From: Spirochaetales bacterium | GTDB taxonomy: Bacteria > Spirochaetota > Spirochaetia > Sphaerochaetales > Sphaerochaetaceae | DNA: 64,000 bases | Assembly (NCBI GenBank): GCA_018433865.1 | Contig: JAHDQJ010000003.1 | Location: 124,001-188,000 of the forward strand | Direction: 5' to 3' | Part shown: piece by piece, positions 52,194 through 62,768 of the stretch | Numbering within the stretch: position 1 is the first letter of the stretch | Layout of the letters: the number at the start of each line of letters is the position of its first letter | Notes under the pieces: model-generated | Seen by the model: only the letters and a program-made list of their open reading frames with translations | The model's database searches: none | What the model was told of the DNA's origin: nothing | Translations under genes and position numbers: made by a program

Positions 52194-52952
52194 TCAGTCG
52201 GCGACAGTCAATATCTTCACGCCATCTTCGGTGATCGCGATCGTGTGTTCGAAGTGTGCAGAAGGTTTTCCATCTGCGGTTACTACTGTCCACCCGTCAT
52301 CCAGATGCCTGATGTTCTTCGTACCAAGGTTGATCATCGGTTCGATGGCCAACACCATGCCGACGCGCAACCGAGGGTTCGGACTCATCGCACTCACATA
52401 GTTCGGAACTTGCGGTTCCTCGTGGATAGCCAGTCCTACGCCGTGGCCGCAATAGTCACGAACCACACCGAATCCGTTGGAATCGGCGAGCTTGAATATG
52501 GGTGCCGAGATATCATGGATCCTGGCATTGGGTTTGGAAGCTCCCTGGATACCGACTTCCAGGCACTGCCGGGTGATCCGTACCAAGCGCTCGTGATCGG
52601 GATTGTCCGTAGTCCCTACGATGAAAGTTCTTGCGGCGTCGCTGTAGTATCCATCCAGATCGATGCCAAGATCGATGCTCACCAGATCTCCATTCTCGAT
52701 CTTCCGTTTGCCTGGAATACCATGGATGATCTCCTCGTTGACGGAGATGCAAGCCGAGCCGGGAAAACCCATGTAGTTGAGAAACGCAGGCCGTCCTTTA
52801 TGCCGGACGATGAAATCGTGGCAGTAGGAGTCGATCTCCTTGGTAATCATGCCTGCTTCGATGAAAGATCCGAGTGAATCGTGCAGCTGTGCGAGCAATC
52901 TGCACGACTGTGCGATGTATTTGATCTGGTCAGGAGTTTTCAACGTGATCAT
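52194..52952 (-). CDS. map: Methionine aminopeptidase, type I
   Basis: A 252-residue MetAP: SVNEEIIHGIP, metal ligands in SIDLGIDLDGYYSDAARTF (two Asp), GHGVGLAIHEEP (His), MVLAIEPMI (Glu) and EHTIAI (Glu). It removes the N-terminal Met after deformylation. ATG at 52952 is chosen because AAGGA lies 5 nt upstream; a TTG one codon earlier is in frame. It overlaps nusB by 23 bp. Confidence 0.96.
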   Translation of the reverse strand: MITLKTPDQIKYIAQSCRLLAQLHDSLGSFIEAGMITKEIDSYCHDFIVRHKGRPAFLNYMGFPGSACISVNEEIIHGIPGKRKIENGDLVSIDLGIDLDGYYSDAARTFIVGTTDNPDHERLVRITRQCLEVGIQGASKPNARIHDISAPIFKLADSNGFGVVRDYCGHGVGLAIHEEPQVPNYVSAMSPNPRLRVGMVLAIEPMINLGTKNIRHLDDGWTVVTADGKPSAHFEHTIAITEDGVKILTVAD

Positions 52953-53370
52953 CAATTTCCTTCCGCATGGAATCCAAGATTCCGTTGATGAACTTGTAGT
53001 TCACCTCGCGGCTGTATTCCTGTGACAACCGTACAGCCTCGGTGATGATGACGTTGCTGTGGATATCACGCGCATACAGCAACGAGAAAACGCTCATTCG
53101 CAGGATGTTGCGGTCGATGCAATCGATCTTTTCGATAGGACGGTTGATCGAATAGCGGGAGATCCAGGAGTCGATCTCCTCAATATGGTCCAACGTTCCC
53201 GTGATCAGGTAGCGTGCGAAGAGTGAGGTCTCGGCATCGATCTGGTCCTGTTCCTCCTCGCTCATGGTGGGAAATCCCCCGAATGTCATCCCTGGGACAA
53301 GCTCTCCGTTGAAATCGAGGGCGTACAAGGTCGAGAGCGCCAGTTCACGCCCCATATGTCGGCTCTTCAC
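52930..53370 (-). CDS. nusB: Transcription antitermination factor NusB
   Basis: A 146-residue all-helical NusB: GRELALSTLYALDFNG, RPIEKIDCIDRNILRMSVFSLLY, VIITEAVRLSQEYS and YKFINGILDSM. With S10 it binds boxA RNA for rRNA antitermination. GTG at 53370 overlaps the isomerase stop (GTGA), with AGGAG 8 nt upstream. A ~15-residue acidic insert (TMSEEEQDQIDAETS) follows the first helix. Confidence 0.94.
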   Translation of the reverse strand: MKSRHMGRELALSTLYALDFNGELVPGMTFGGFPTMSEEEQDQIDAETSLFARYLITGTLDHIEEIDSWISRYSINRPIEKIDCIDRNILRMSVFSLLYARDIHSNVIITEAVRLSQEYSREVNYKFINGILDSMRKEIDDHVENS

Positions 53371-54425
53371 TGTGCACGCTCCTGAGCGATCAGGATATCC
53401 ACCAAGGCCTCACTCCGCAACTGTTGGACGAGAGAGTCGATCGCCTTGAGGTATGCCGCCTGCTGGCTCCTGGAAGTCAGCGTCTGCCTGATGTATTGTC
53501 GCACCGTCACATTCGAGTCGGGGTTGATGAAATCGTCGATCCCCAACAGTTTCGGTTCGGTATGTGTCGTGACCTTCACGATATGATACCCGCCTGTGGA
53601 CTCGAGCACACCGGAAGGCTTGCCCAACGGAAGGGCGAACACCGCATCGAAGAACACAGGACCGAGATAGGCTCGCATCTCTTCGTCATCGAATGCAAGC
53701 CATCCGATATCTCCACCCCTTCCGACCGAATCGGTATCCTTCGAGTACTTGGGAACCAACTCCTCGAATGTATAGGTATTGTAACGGATCCAACGGGCAA
53801 GCTGGTCCATCTGGCGCTTCACCTCTGCCTTGTCGGTATCGGTGAAGGGCATGAAGATGTGGCTGATCCGGACCAACTCCGGATTCATGAACGCAGATCG
53901 GTTCACACGGAAGAATTCATTCACCTGCTCATCGGTCGGTTCCTGATACGATTGCAATACCGAGGACATCTTTCCCCTGACATAAAGATCGACGACAGCG
54001 GATTCCTTGATGTTTTTCTTGAACTCGACCAGAGAGATGCCGTAGTTGTTCCTGATGACCGTCTCGAACTGGGCATCGGTGATCGCACGTCCCACCTGCT
54101 GCTCCACATACGTCTTTTGCTGCCTGACCAACTGTTCGACTTGTGCATCGGTGATCGAGAATCCGTCACGTTCAGCACCCTGGAGCACGAGCTCATCGTT
54201 GATCATGACGTTCAGAACGTCGACAGGCCTGATGATTTCTGCAGAACCGGCGGCCTTTGCCTCAGCCTGGTAGGCGGCGACACGTGCATCGAGTTCGGAA
54301 ACGGTGATCACCCGGTTGCGTATCAGATTGACCGTAGCAGCCGGTTGGCTGATGATGTTTGCCGATATGGTGGACAGGGGAAGCACCAGCATGATGCAGA
54401 GAAGCAAGATCAGTTTGTTGCGCAT
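53367..54425 (-). CDS. Periplasmic peptidyl-prolyl isomerase (SurA/parvulin-like)
   Basis: A 352-residue exported chaperone with a signal peptide (MRNKLILLLCIMLVLPLSTISA), an N-terminal SurA_N-like helical domain (VIRNRVITVSELDARVAAYQ-like; NVMINDELVLQGAERDGF) and one parvulin domain (about 185-295: VRISHIFMPF, YSKDTDSVGRGGDIGWLAF, GKPSGVLESTGGYHIVKV). It would help fold outer-membrane proteins in the periplasm. AGGAG lies upstream. It overlaps nusB by 4 bp. Confidence 0.88.
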   Translation of the reverse strand: MRNKLILLLCIMLVLPLSTISANIISQPAATVNLIRNRVITVSELDARVAAYQAEAKAAGSAEIIRPVDVLNVMINDELVLQGAERDGFSITDAQVEQLVRQQKTYVEQQVGRAITDAQFETVIRNNYGISLVEFKKNIKESAVVDLYVRGKMSSVLQSYQEPTDEQVNEFFRVNRSAFMNPELVRISHIFMPFTDTDKAEVKRQMDQLARWIRYNTYTFEELVPKYSKDTDSVGRGGDIGWLAFDDEEMRAYLGPVFFDAVFALPLGKPSGVLESTGGYHIVKVTTHTEPKLLGIDDFINPDSNVTVRQYIRQTLTSRSQQAAYLKAIDSLVQQLRSEALVDILIAQERAQ

Positions 54426-54443
54426 GAAACGACTCTCCTGGTA

Positions 54444-54857
54444 TTACGAGATGACCAGCCGTTTGCCGACTTCCTTCGCGAAAGCCGGGTTGGACAGGAT
54501 TTCGGAAAAGGTCAGGAACATGCCTTGGCTTTCCATGACCCTCATGAGCGCCTGAAGGGTTTTCCCCTGGCGCAATCCGCGCTTGCCGACAAACGCGAAT
54601 GAGCGCTTTCCCCCGATGGTTCCGCATTGCTTGAGGAAAGCTTCGATCCTTTGGGAAACCTTTCCTCCGAAGAAAGTTTCGGAGATCGCTCCCACGACGA
54701 TGTAATCAAAGTATGAGATGATCTTGCCCGCGTCCTTGGCCGCATCAACCAGATCCACATCATGACCCTGCATCCGGATACCCTGGGCCAAGGCAGCCGC
54801 AAGGTCCTTGCAGGTGGTCGAGGATCCATTGTCAGCAAACAATACACACACTCTCAT
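54444..54857 (-). CDS. Flavodoxin-like protein
   Basis: A 137-residue protein with a flavodoxin-fold order: VCVLFADNGSSTTCKDLAAAL (phosphate loop position), VDLVDAAKD, FDYIVVGAISETFFGGKVSQRIEAFL and KRSFAFVGKRGLRQ. The phosphate loop is not the classic TxTGNT, so FMN binding is uncertain. AAGGA lies 5 nt upstream. It follows a hairpin after secG. Confidence 0.78.
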   Translation of the reverse strand: MRVCVLFADNGSSTTCKDLAAALAQGIRMQGHDVDLVDAAKDAGKIISYFDYIVVGAISETFFGGKVSQRIEAFLKQCGTIGGKRSFAFVGKRGLRQGKTLQALMRVMESQGMFLTFSEILSNPAFAKEVGKRLVIS

Positions 54858-54880
54858 ACTCGTCCTTTTTCAAACGGCAA

Positions 54881-54905
54881 CGACCGCAGAGTAAACATGC
54901 GGTCG
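54881..54905 (-). terminator. Hairpin after secG (weak terminator)
   Basis: CGACCGCA pairs with TGCGGTCG around a 9-nt loop, followed on the minus strand by TTGCCGTTTG. The T-tract is poor, so termination may be partial. Confidence 0.5.
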
Positions 54906-54942
54906 AAGTCCAAGACACTACAATTCATTGCGCCGATGAATG

Positions 54943-55260
54943 TTATTCAGCGGCGTTGGTGTTCCACCAATCCCCGGATTGCTGTACTTGCTCAACCTGC
55001 ACGGAATCGAGCAGGGAATCGCTCGATGGCGACTTGTTGACGACGGCAAGCAGGATTGCAAGGACGAGGAAGCTGGTTCCCAGGATCGCAGTGACCTTGT
55101 TCAGCACCTTTCCGCCCTGGGCTCCGAACGTAGAATCGCTTCCGCCGCCGAAGATTCCGCCAAGACCAGTCCCTGATTCGCTCTGGATCGCCACGATGAA
55201 GATCAGCAAGAGACTCGCGATGATGAAGAGGATCAAAAGAATAATACCGATGACACCCAT
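54943..55260 (-). CDS. secG: SecG, protein-export translocase subunit
   Basis: A 105-residue protein with two TMs (IGIILLILFIIASLLLIFIVAIQ; VTAILGTSFLVLAILLAVVN) around the loop GTGLGGIFGGGSDSTFGAQGG, the SecG signature. It is part of SecYEG. ATG at 55260 has TGGAG upstream. The tpiA-secG order is widespread in bacteria. The C-terminal tail is polar and about 30 residues long. Confidence 0.95.
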   Translation of the reverse strand: MGVIGIILLILFIIASLLLIFIVAIQSESGTGLGGIFGGGSDSTFGAQGGKVLNKVTAILGTSFLVLAILLAVVNKSPSSDSLLDSVQVEQVQQSGDWWNTNAAE

Positions 55261-55273
55261 TATGAACTCCAGT

Positions 55274-56029
55274 TTATCCGATGTTGTAGCGCACGATGGG
55301 GGCGAATTGCTCCACGGTAAGGGAAGCTCCGCCCACAAGTGCCCCATCGATATGCTCCATGGCCATGAGGTCCTTCACATTCGATGGTTTCACTGAACCA
55401 CCATACTGTATTATGAGCGATTCTGCAACCGCTTTGCCATAGAGTTTCGCAATCTCACCACGGATGAACGCATGGGCTGCGTTGGCATCTTCGGGAGTGG
55501 CAGTCTTTCCTGTCCCGATCGCCCACACCGGTTCGTACGCGATGATCACGCGACTCATGTCCCGGGAGGTGACATCCTTCAAGCCGCCGGCAGTCTGGGT
55601 AGCAAGCACGTGTTCAAGCTTCCCCGATTCCCGTTCAGCGAGCGTCTCACCGACACAGAGGATCACATCCAAGCCCTGTGCGAGGGCGAGACGTACCTTG
55701 CGGTTGATGAATTCGTCGGTCTCTCCGTAGAGAGCCCTGCGCTCGGAATGCCCGAGTATCACCACGGAGGCTCCCGCCTCCTTGAGCATCGGTGCCGAGA
55801 CCTCACCGGTGAACGCACCGGAGAGGTTGTCCGACATATTCTGTGCTCCGACGGTAATCCGCGATCCGGAAAGTGCCTCGGCGACCGGTGCGATCGTCAC
55901 GTACGGTGGCGCGACGACCACCCGGACGGTCGCATCCTTGAGTGCCTCGACAAGCGCCTTCGCGAACGCTCTCCCTTCCGAGGGGGACATATTCATCTTC
56001 CAGTTTCCTGCAATGCACACACTTCTCAT
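55274..56029 (-). CDS. tpiA: Triosephosphate isomerase
   Basis: A 251-residue TIM: AGNWKMNM (catalytic Lys), VILGHSERR (His), AYEPVWAIGTG (Glu) and YGGSVKPSNV with GGASL at the phosphate site. It interconverts DHAP and glyceraldehyde-3-P. ATG at 56029 is one base after the pgk stop; a long in-frame extension over pgk is not real. Confidence 0.97.
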   Translation of the reverse strand: MRSVCIAGNWKMNMSPSEGRAFAKALVEALKDATVRVVVAPPYVTIAPVAEALSGSRITVGAQNMSDNLSGAFTGEVSAPMLKEAGASVVILGHSERRALYGETDEFINRKVRLALAQGLDVILCVGETLAERESGKLEHVLATQTAGGLKDVTSRDMSRVIIAYEPVWAIGTGKTATPEDANAAHAFIRGEIAKLYGKAVAESLIIQYGGSVKPSNVKDLMAMEHIDGALVGGASLTVEQFAPIVRYNIG

Positions 56030-56030
56030 C

Positions 56031-57215
56031 TTATTGTCTCTCCAATGCCTTGATACCGGGCAACTGCTGTCCCTCAAGGAACTCGAGCGAGGCTCCGCCG
56101 CCTGTCGAGACGTGGTCGATCCTTTCGGCGAAACCGAACTGATTGACCGCTGCAACCGAATCCCCTCCTCCGACGACGGTGGTACCGTCACACTCGGCCA
56201 CCATCCGTGCGACCTCTTTGGTACCGTTCGCGAACGAAGCGAATTCAAACACTCCCATCGGACCGTTCCATACGATGGACTTCGCTCCCGACAACTCCTT
56301 TGCGATGACCGCGAGGGTCTTGGGACCGACATCCATGCCGATCATTCCCTCGGGAATGTCAACGCCGTCAACCGCAACGGGTGCAGCCTGTTCATTGAAC
56401 TCTGATGCACAGACATGGTCGAGCGGGAGGATCACGCGAACCTTGTTGCTTGCAGCCTTCGCGAGGAAAGAACGAGCAACCTCAATGTATTCAGCTTCCA
56501 GCAAGGAGTTTCCGATTGCATGCCCCTGGATCTTCAGGAACGTATACGCCATGCCGCCTCCGATCACGATGGCATCACAGGTACGCACGAGGGACTCGAG
56601 TACGCTGATCTTGGAAGAAACCTTGGAACCGCCGATGATCGCGACGAACGGCTTGTCAGGATTCTCCAGAAGAGGCGCAAAGAACTTCACCTCTTTCTCG
56701 ATCAGGAATCCTGCAGCGGAGGGCAAGAAGTGTGCGACGCCCTCGGTTGAGGCATGTGCACGGTGTGCGGTACCGAACGCATCGTTCACGTAGACATCGC
56801 CGTAACTGGCGAGTTCCTTCGCAAACTGTTCGTCGTTCGCCTCCTCTTCCTTGTAGAACCGCACGTTCTCAAGAAGCAACACCTCTCCGGCTGCGAGGGA
56901 CCCTACTTCCGACCTCACCGTCTGACCAATCACGTCGGATGCAAGCTTCACGGGACGCCCGAGCAACTCACTGAAGCGCTTTGCGATGGGAGCCATGCTG
57001 AACGCAGGATCCTTCTTACCCTTGGGACGACCGAAGTGGGACATGACGACCACCGAGGTCCCCTTCTGTTCGAGGATATACCTGATCGTCGGAAGCGCAC
57101 CGGCAATCCTGGTATCATCGGTCACCACACCATCTTTCAGGGGAACATTGAAATCCACACGGATGAGCACCCGCTTTCCCCGCAGGTCAAGATCTTTGAC
57201 GGTATATAATTTCAT
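56031..57215 (-). CDS. pgk: Phosphoglycerate kinase
   Basis: A 394-residue [53 protein letters not shown] and the C-terminal GGGDSVAAV and [13 protein letters not shown]. It makes ATP from 1,3-bisphosphoglycerate. ATG at 57215 is preferred (AGGAG 5 nt away) over the adjacent ATG at 57218 (2 nt). It lies between gap and tpiA. Confidence 0.97.
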   Translation of the reverse strand: MKLYTVKDLDLRGKRVLIRVDFNVPLKDGVVTDDTRIAGALPTIRYILEQKGTSVVVMSHFGRPKGKKDPAFSMAPIAKRFSELLGRPVKLASDVIGQTVRSEVGSLAAGEVLLLENVRFYKEEEANDEQFAKELASYGDVYVNDAFGTAHRAHASTEGVAHFLPSAAGFLIEKEVKFFAPLLENPDKPFVAIIGGSKVSSKISVLESLVRTCDAIVIGGGMAYTFLKIQGHAIGNSLLEAEYIEVARSFLAKAASNKVRVILPLDHVCASEFNEQAAPVAVDGVDIPEGMIGMDVGPKTLAVIAKELSGAKSIVWNGPMGVFEFASFANGTKEVARMVAECDGTTVVGGGDSVAAVNQFGFAERIDHVSTGGGASLEFLEGQQLPGIKALERQ

Positions 57216-57234
57216 CATGACTCCTCATGTAAGC

Positions 57235-57262
57235 CTGATGCGCACCGGAAGGCGCGCATCAG
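57235..57262 (-). other. gap-pgk intercistronic hairpin
   Basis: CTGATGCGC (57235-57243) pairs with GCGCATCAG (57254-57262), 10-nt loop, no T-run. Likely an mRNA-processing or stability element between gap and pgk. Confidence 0.55.
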
Positions 57263-57286
57263 ACTGAAAACAGTTTCGACTCCAGG

Positions 57287-58291
<1,005 letters not shown>

Positions 58292-58330
58292 CTATGTATC
58301 CTCCGAAAATGTAGGGTATGTATCGATAGC

Positions 58331-58360
58331 AATATACCTATTATCTGCATGCCGCGTCAA
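58331..58360 (-). promoter_or_regulatory. Predicted promoter of gap-pgk-tpiA-secG
   Basis: Minus strand TTGACG (58360-58355), 18-nt spacer, TATATT (58336-58331), leader about 35 nt. Confidence 0.65.
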
Positions 58361-58364
58361 CGAA

Positions 58365-59141
58365 TCAGGCCCTTTTCGTCACAATTTTCACACGGTTGAT
58401 CTTATGTCCCTCGATTTCCTGCACAACGAAATCCATCCCGTTGTACTCAATTTTCTCCTGGTTGAGCGGGATGCGGCCGAATTGTTCGAACACGAACCCC
58501 CCGAGTGTCTCGAAATCGTCCTCGGGGAGATTCAATACGAGCCGTTCATTCAGCTCATCGATCGCGGTCCTGGCGTCACATAGGTAGATCCCCTGCCCGA
58601 TCTCGATGATGTCCTCGTCTTCCTCGTCATCGAATTCATCCTGGATGTCTCCCACGATGATCTCGAGGATGTCCTCCATGCTGACGATACCCGATACCCC
58701 GCCATACTCATCGATGGCGACCGCGATATGCACGCGTCTCTTCTTGAACTCCCTGAGCAGTTCGTCAAGACGTTTCGTCTCGGGTACGAAATAGGGCTTG
58801 CGCATGAATCGCTTGATCTCGAACCGACCGATCTCCGCACGCAACCTGATCAGGTCCTTCACATAGAGGATCCCCACGACATTGTCGATCGTGTCGGTGT
58901 AGACGGGATACCGGGAATAGCCCTGTTCAGCGATCAATGCACGCAACTCCTCGAGTGACAGCGTGTCGGGGATGAACACCACATCGATGCGCGGCACCAT
59001 GACTTCACGTACGGTAGTCTGTGCCAACTCATCGATTCCCTCGATCATGCTTTTCCGTTCCTCCACGACTTCAGCGCGAGGCTGCGGAGGCTGGGGATCC
59101 TCCTTCGACAACCAACTTTTCAGTTTTTTTCCAAAACTCAC
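58365..59141 (-). CDS. CBS-pair/CorC_HlyC protein (TlyC/YbeX family)
   Basis: A 258-residue cytosolic protein with an N-terminal ERKSMIEGIDELAQTTVREVMVPRIDV signature, two CBS domains (LIAEQGYSRYPVYTDTIDNVVGILYVKDLI; HIAVAIDEYGGVSGIVSMEDILEIIVGDI) and a C-terminal CorC_HlyC domain. No DUF21 membrane part is present, as in YbeX/CorC. Family members are linked to ion efflux or ribosome work; TlyC was once called a haemolysin. GTG at 59141 overlaps ybeY by 4 bp, with AAAGGAG upstream. Confidence 0.92.
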   Translation of the reverse strand: MSFGKKLKSWLSKEDPQPPQPRAEVVEERKSMIEGIDELAQTTVREVMVPRIDVVFIPDTLSLEELRALIAEQGYSRYPVYTDTIDNVVGILYVKDLIRLRAEIGRFEIKRFMRKPYFVPETKRLDELLREFKKRRVHIAVAIDEYGGVSGIVSMEDILEIIVGDIQDEFDDEEDEDIIEIGQGIYLCDARTAIDELNERLVLNLPEDDFETLGGFVFEQFGRIPLNQEKIEYNGMDFVVQEIEGHKINRVKIVTKRA

Positions 59142-59611
59142 GAAACAGACTCCTTTAGTACGGTTTCCAACAATTCCTCTTGTTTCCGAAGCATGACTTC
59201 TTGCGGATCATTCGTCTCATGGTCCCATCCGCAAAGATGCAACACTCCATGCACGAGCAATCGGGCGAGCTCCTCGGATGCAGGGACCGAGAAGTCCACG
59301 CAATTGCGATCCATCGCGTCCAGTGAGATGACCAGGTCTCCGAGCACTTCGGGCTCGTCATCTTGGCGGGCATAGAAGAAACCTTCATCATCATCCGATT
59401 GGACGAATGAGAGGATATCGGTGCTTTCATCCTTTCCACGGTAGGCTGAGTTCAGCTGCTGCATCGTTCCGTCGGAGACAAACGAACAGGATATTTCATA
59501 CTCCCGCTTGCCCACGAGGCGCAGGATGCTTCTCAGCAACGCATCGACACGTTCGGACGGCGCACGGGCAGCCATTTCATCCGATTCGTGTGAGATATCT
59601 ATCTCAATCAT
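59138..59611 (-). CDS. ybeY: Endoribonuclease YbeY
   Basis: A 157-residue metalloprotein with the HGVLHLCGWDH motif (HxxxHxxxxxH, zinc site, about residues 119-129) and the preceding TDILSF and LGDLVISL strands. It processes 16S rRNA 3' ends and takes part in ribosome quality control. It overlaps the pgpH-like gene by 4 bp (ATGA) and the CBS gene by 4 bp. Confidence 0.96.
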   Translation of the reverse strand: MIEIDISHESDEMAARAPSERVDALLRSILRLVGKREYEISCSFVSDGTMQQLNSAYRGKDESTDILSFVQSDDDEGFFYARQDDEPEVLGDLVISLDAMDRNCVDFSVPASEELARLLVHGVLHLCGWDHETNDPQEVMLRKQEELLETVLKESVS

Positions 59612-61797
59612 GTTGGTTCCTCTTCCTTCTCTTGCGGATACTCGATACGCGTATGATACCGACCGGTAAGGATCTGTACGAAAACCTTCGCTATGCGTTC
59701 AAGGTCGGTCACCGAAAGACGTGATGACACGAGTTGCTTGCGTTCGAATTTTCCCATGAATATCTGGTTCACCAGTTTTTCGTACTTCTGCGCAGACGGT
59801 TTCTTGATCGTGCGCGAAGCCGCCTCGACGCCATCGGCAAGCATCACGATCGCAGCCTCGGGACTCTGTGGAATCTGGTTTCGGTATGAGTAATCCTGTT
59901 GCTTGACCTCGGAATTGCTGCCTTCGGCTGCCGCGGCAATCTGTGCTTCCTTCAGGAAAATGGCAATCACGTCATTGCCATGGTGCTGGCTGATGATGTC
60001 GATCACCTCCTGGGGAAGATGTGCCTCACGAGCCTTCTCCACCCCGATCTTCACGTGACTCTTGATGATCGCCACCGAAAGGCTCGCCTTGAGGTCGTCG
60101 TGCTTGTTGTCACCGCTCTGGTTCTCGATGAAATATTCAGGATGCTCCTGCTTGCCGATATCGTGATACATGCCACCGACCCGCGCAAGCAAGGGATCCG
60201 CCCCGATTTCCTGAGCCGCTGCATAGGCCAGCTCTCCTACGATCATCGAATGGTTGTAGGTACCCATCGCAGTCTGCGAGAGACGGACGAGTACGGGGGA
60301 GTCGCTGAATGCAAGTTCACGCAACCTGAATGATGTGGGAAAATTCCATATCCACTCGATCAACGGCAACAAGACGGTGACCAAGATATAGGTAATGCTG
60401 ATATTCAAGGCGATGATGGTCACCGACTGCAGGATATGATGGAATCCGAGCCCATTGAACAGATTATGGAAAAGTACCAGGAATGCTGCGGTCACGATCC
60501 CGAAAAACCATTGGAAGATCATGTCCACCCGTTTGTTCACATAGCGGATGAAATAGATTCCGCTCGCACTGATGGCGATCACTAAGAAGAAGGTAGTCTC
60601 GGGTGATGAAGGAAGGAGCATCACATACGAACCGAGAAGAGCCGCGACGATCAGTCCGGTGCGTTTGCGGTTCGTCACCAGCGAAAGGAGGATCGGAAGG
60701 GCGAACACCGGCAAGAACGGCGCATGGCTTGCGAACCCGTGACCGAGTATCGCCGTCAGGATCGCATACAGGGCGATCTCTGTCAGCAGTGTCCCTGCGA
60801 GGAAGAGCAATTGGTACTGATAACGCCTCTTGGAGTGTTCGAAGGCCATGTGCATGGCGTACACCGACACGATGGTGACGATGATCACGAAGAATGACCT
60901 GCCGATCATCTGGCTCGGGGAGAACCGTGAGCTCGCAAGTCGCATCGCTTGCAGGGTTTTCACATCTTCCGCGGTGATCACGTGATCCTCTTTCAGGACG
61001 TACTGTCCCTTCTCCACGCGGACCATCGCCGGCTTTACGGACAGGGCTGCCTCTTGCCTGGCCAGAGCCGTCTCCACGGGTGAATAGAATACGTTCGTGT
61101 CCAATATGATCGCAAGGGTCGTAAATGCCAATTGCTCAAGATCGGTACCCATGGTTCCGTTCACCGCAGCAAGATCCCGCCTCATGCGGACCAGGATCGT
61201 TTCCTTGGTAAGCAGTTCAGGGAGATTGCGTTCGAACGAATCGGAAGCATCCTCGAGTCCCGAATCACGGGTCACACGTACAACGTCGTACCCCTCGCCG
61301 ACGATCATCTCCAGGTCCGCACGTTCGAATATGCCCTCTGTCGCATAGCGGGTGACCAAGTTCCTCATCAAGATTCTCAGCGAAGCTTTCCTCTCGCCTG
61401 GCAGACGTGCGATCGTCTCAGCTTGGGCTTCCAATCCCTCGGAGGGACTCTCGCCGAAAAGGCTGTCGACGCGTGCAAGCATCCGCGAGGTATCGACAAG
61501 TGAGACCGTGAAACGAGGAAGCACCGACTTTGCGATGGCCGCCTGTCTGCGCTTCGTCTCATTCTCATCGATATAGTGGAACGTTTCATTCGCACGTATA
61601 TCGTAAGTTGCCAACGTACCGACTTCATAGCGCGCGCGCACGTCTTCGGTCAGCAACCGTGTCTGGTTGGAAATGAGCACGGGAACGAGAATCGCTCCTG
61701 CGGAAACCAGGAACGCCAAGATTGGTATCGATATCCGCATCCACAGGGGATTGCCGGAAAACCGCTCACTGGCGTTGGGAGTCTTTTTCATAGGCAT
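59608..61797 (-). CDS. 7TM-HD membrane phosphodiesterase (PgpH-like)
   Basis: A 729-residue protein: an N-terminal TM, a large extracytoplasmic 7TMR-HDED-type domain (about 35-290), seven TMs (about 295-480) and a cytoplasmic HD domain (YNHSMIVGELAYAAA, VGGMYHDIGKQEHPEYF, HGNDV, LADGVEAASRTI). PgpH proteins break c-di-AMP to pApA. ATG at 61797 has AGAGGA 6 nt upstream and lies 32 bp inside phoH. Neighbours phoH and ybeY are the usual ones. Confidence 0.92.
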   Translation of the reverse strand: MPMKKTPNASERFSGNPLWMRISIPILAFLVSAGAILVPVLISNQTRLLTEDVRARYEVGTLATYDIRANETFHYIDENETKRRQAAIAKSVLPRFTVSLVDTSRMLARVDSLFGESPSEGLEAQAETIARLPGERKASLRILMRNLVTRYATEGIFERADLEMIVGEGYDVVRVTRDSGLEDASDSFERNLPELLTKETILVRMRRDLAAVNGTMGTDLEQLAFTTLAIILDTNVFYSPVETALARQEAALSVKPAMVRVEKGQYVLKEDHVITAEDVKTLQAMRLASSRFSPSQMIGRSFFVIIVTIVSVYAMHMAFEHSKRRYQYQLLFLAGTLLTEIALYAILTAILGHGFASHAPFLPVFALPILLSLVTNRKRTGLIVAALLGSYVMLLPSSPETTFFLVIAISASGIYFIRYVNKRVDMIFQWFFGIVTAAFLVLFHNLFNGLGFHHILQSVTIIALNISITYILVTVLLPLIEWIWNFPTSFRLRELAFSDSPVLVRLSQTAMGTYNHSMIVGELAYAAAQEIGADPLLARVGGMYHDIGKQEHPEYFIENQSGDNKHDDLKASLSVAIIKSHVKIGVEKAREAHLPQEVIDIISQHHGNDVIAIFLKEAQIAAAAEGSNSEVKQQDYSYRNQIPQSPEAAIVMLADGVEAASRTIKKPSAQKYEKLVNQIFMGKFERKQLVSSRLSVTDLERIAKVFVQILTGRYHTRIEYPQEKEEEPT

Positions 61798-62746
61798 CAA
61801 TAATCCTCTGGACCATCCTGCTTCTCACCACATCGGAAGATTGGAACTCAATGAATCCGATTCCAGGCACGTCCCGCAGAAGCGCAGAAGCGTGCACCAG
61901 ACCGCTGGCGCGGCTTCTGGGAAGATCGATCTGCGTCACATCACCGGTGATCACCGCCGTCGAGTTCTCGCTGAGGCGGGTAAGGAACATCTTCATTTGC
62001 TCCGTCGTGGTATTCTGGGCCTCATCGAGAATGACACATGCGTTGTTCAGCGAACGTCCGCGCATATAGGCCAACGGGGCGGTCTCCACCGCTCCGTTAT
62101 CCTCGAGACGCTTGATGATCGCAGGAGGCAACAGGTACTCCATCGCATCATAGAGCGGACGAAGGTACGGGCTGATCTTCTGGGCCAAGTCTCCGGGGAG
62201 GAACCCGAGGCTCTCCCCCGCCTCCACGACGGGCCTGGTGAGGATGATCTTCTGCTTTCTTCCACCGAGCACTTCTGCCAAGGCATGCGCGATCGCCAGG
62301 AAAGTCTTTCCTGTTCCCGCAGGTCCGATGCTGAACACAAGCTGACGCTCCCGCATGAGACGGATGAAGGTTTTCTGGCGGGCACTCTTCGGATACACCA
62401 TCTTGCCACCGACCGAAATCGAGCTCTTCTGCTCTTCAGCACCCGAGGTGACCATATCATCATCGGTTGACGCGTGACCGGAGACCAGTGCCTGATACTC
62501 CATGAAAATTTCCGGTTCCGTGATGTCCTCGCGCTGGATGGCAAGACGCTTCAGGCGCATCATGAGCGAGGTGAACAGTTCATCACCGGAACTCTCGCGG
62601 TCGGGGACATCGCGATAGGTGATGCTGTTGCCGTGGACAAACAGCTCGCCATTGAGCAGCAGTTCGACATACGGCACGTTCCTGTCATTCACGCCACACA
62701 CACGTTGCATCTGCGACGACTGCTCGAATACTATCGTGCTGCTCAT
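61766..62746 (-). CDS. phoH: PhoH-like ATPase
   Basis: A 326-residue PhoH-family protein: GPAGTGKTFLAIAHAL (Walker A, about residue 144), LTRPVVEAGESLGFLPGDLAQKISPYLRPLYDAM, VILDEAQNTTTEQMKMFLTR (Walker B) and ITGDVTQIDLPR. It is related to the RNA-helicase-like half of PhoH2 and is tied to ybeY in many genomes. GGGAG lies 4 nt before the ATG at 62746. It follows the outer-membrane-type gene by 22 bp. Confidence 0.95.
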   Translation of the reverse strand: MSSTIVFEQSSQMQRVCGVNDRNVPYVELLLNGELFVHGNSITYRDVPDRESSGDELFTSLMMRLKRLAIQREDITEPEIFMEYQALVSGHASTDDDMVTSGAEEQKSSISVGGKMVYPKSARQKTFIRLMRERQLVFSIGPAGTGKTFLAIAHALAEVLGGRKQKIILTRPVVEAGESLGFLPGDLAQKISPYLRPLYDAMEYLLPPAIIKRLEDNGAVETAPLAYMRGRSLNNACVILDEAQNTTTEQMKMFLTRLSENSTAVITGDVTQIDLPRSRASGLVHASALLRDVPGIGFIEFQSSDVVRSRMVQRIIDAYEKDSQRQ

Positions 62747-62768
62747 CCTTCTCCCATGGCACGGGTCT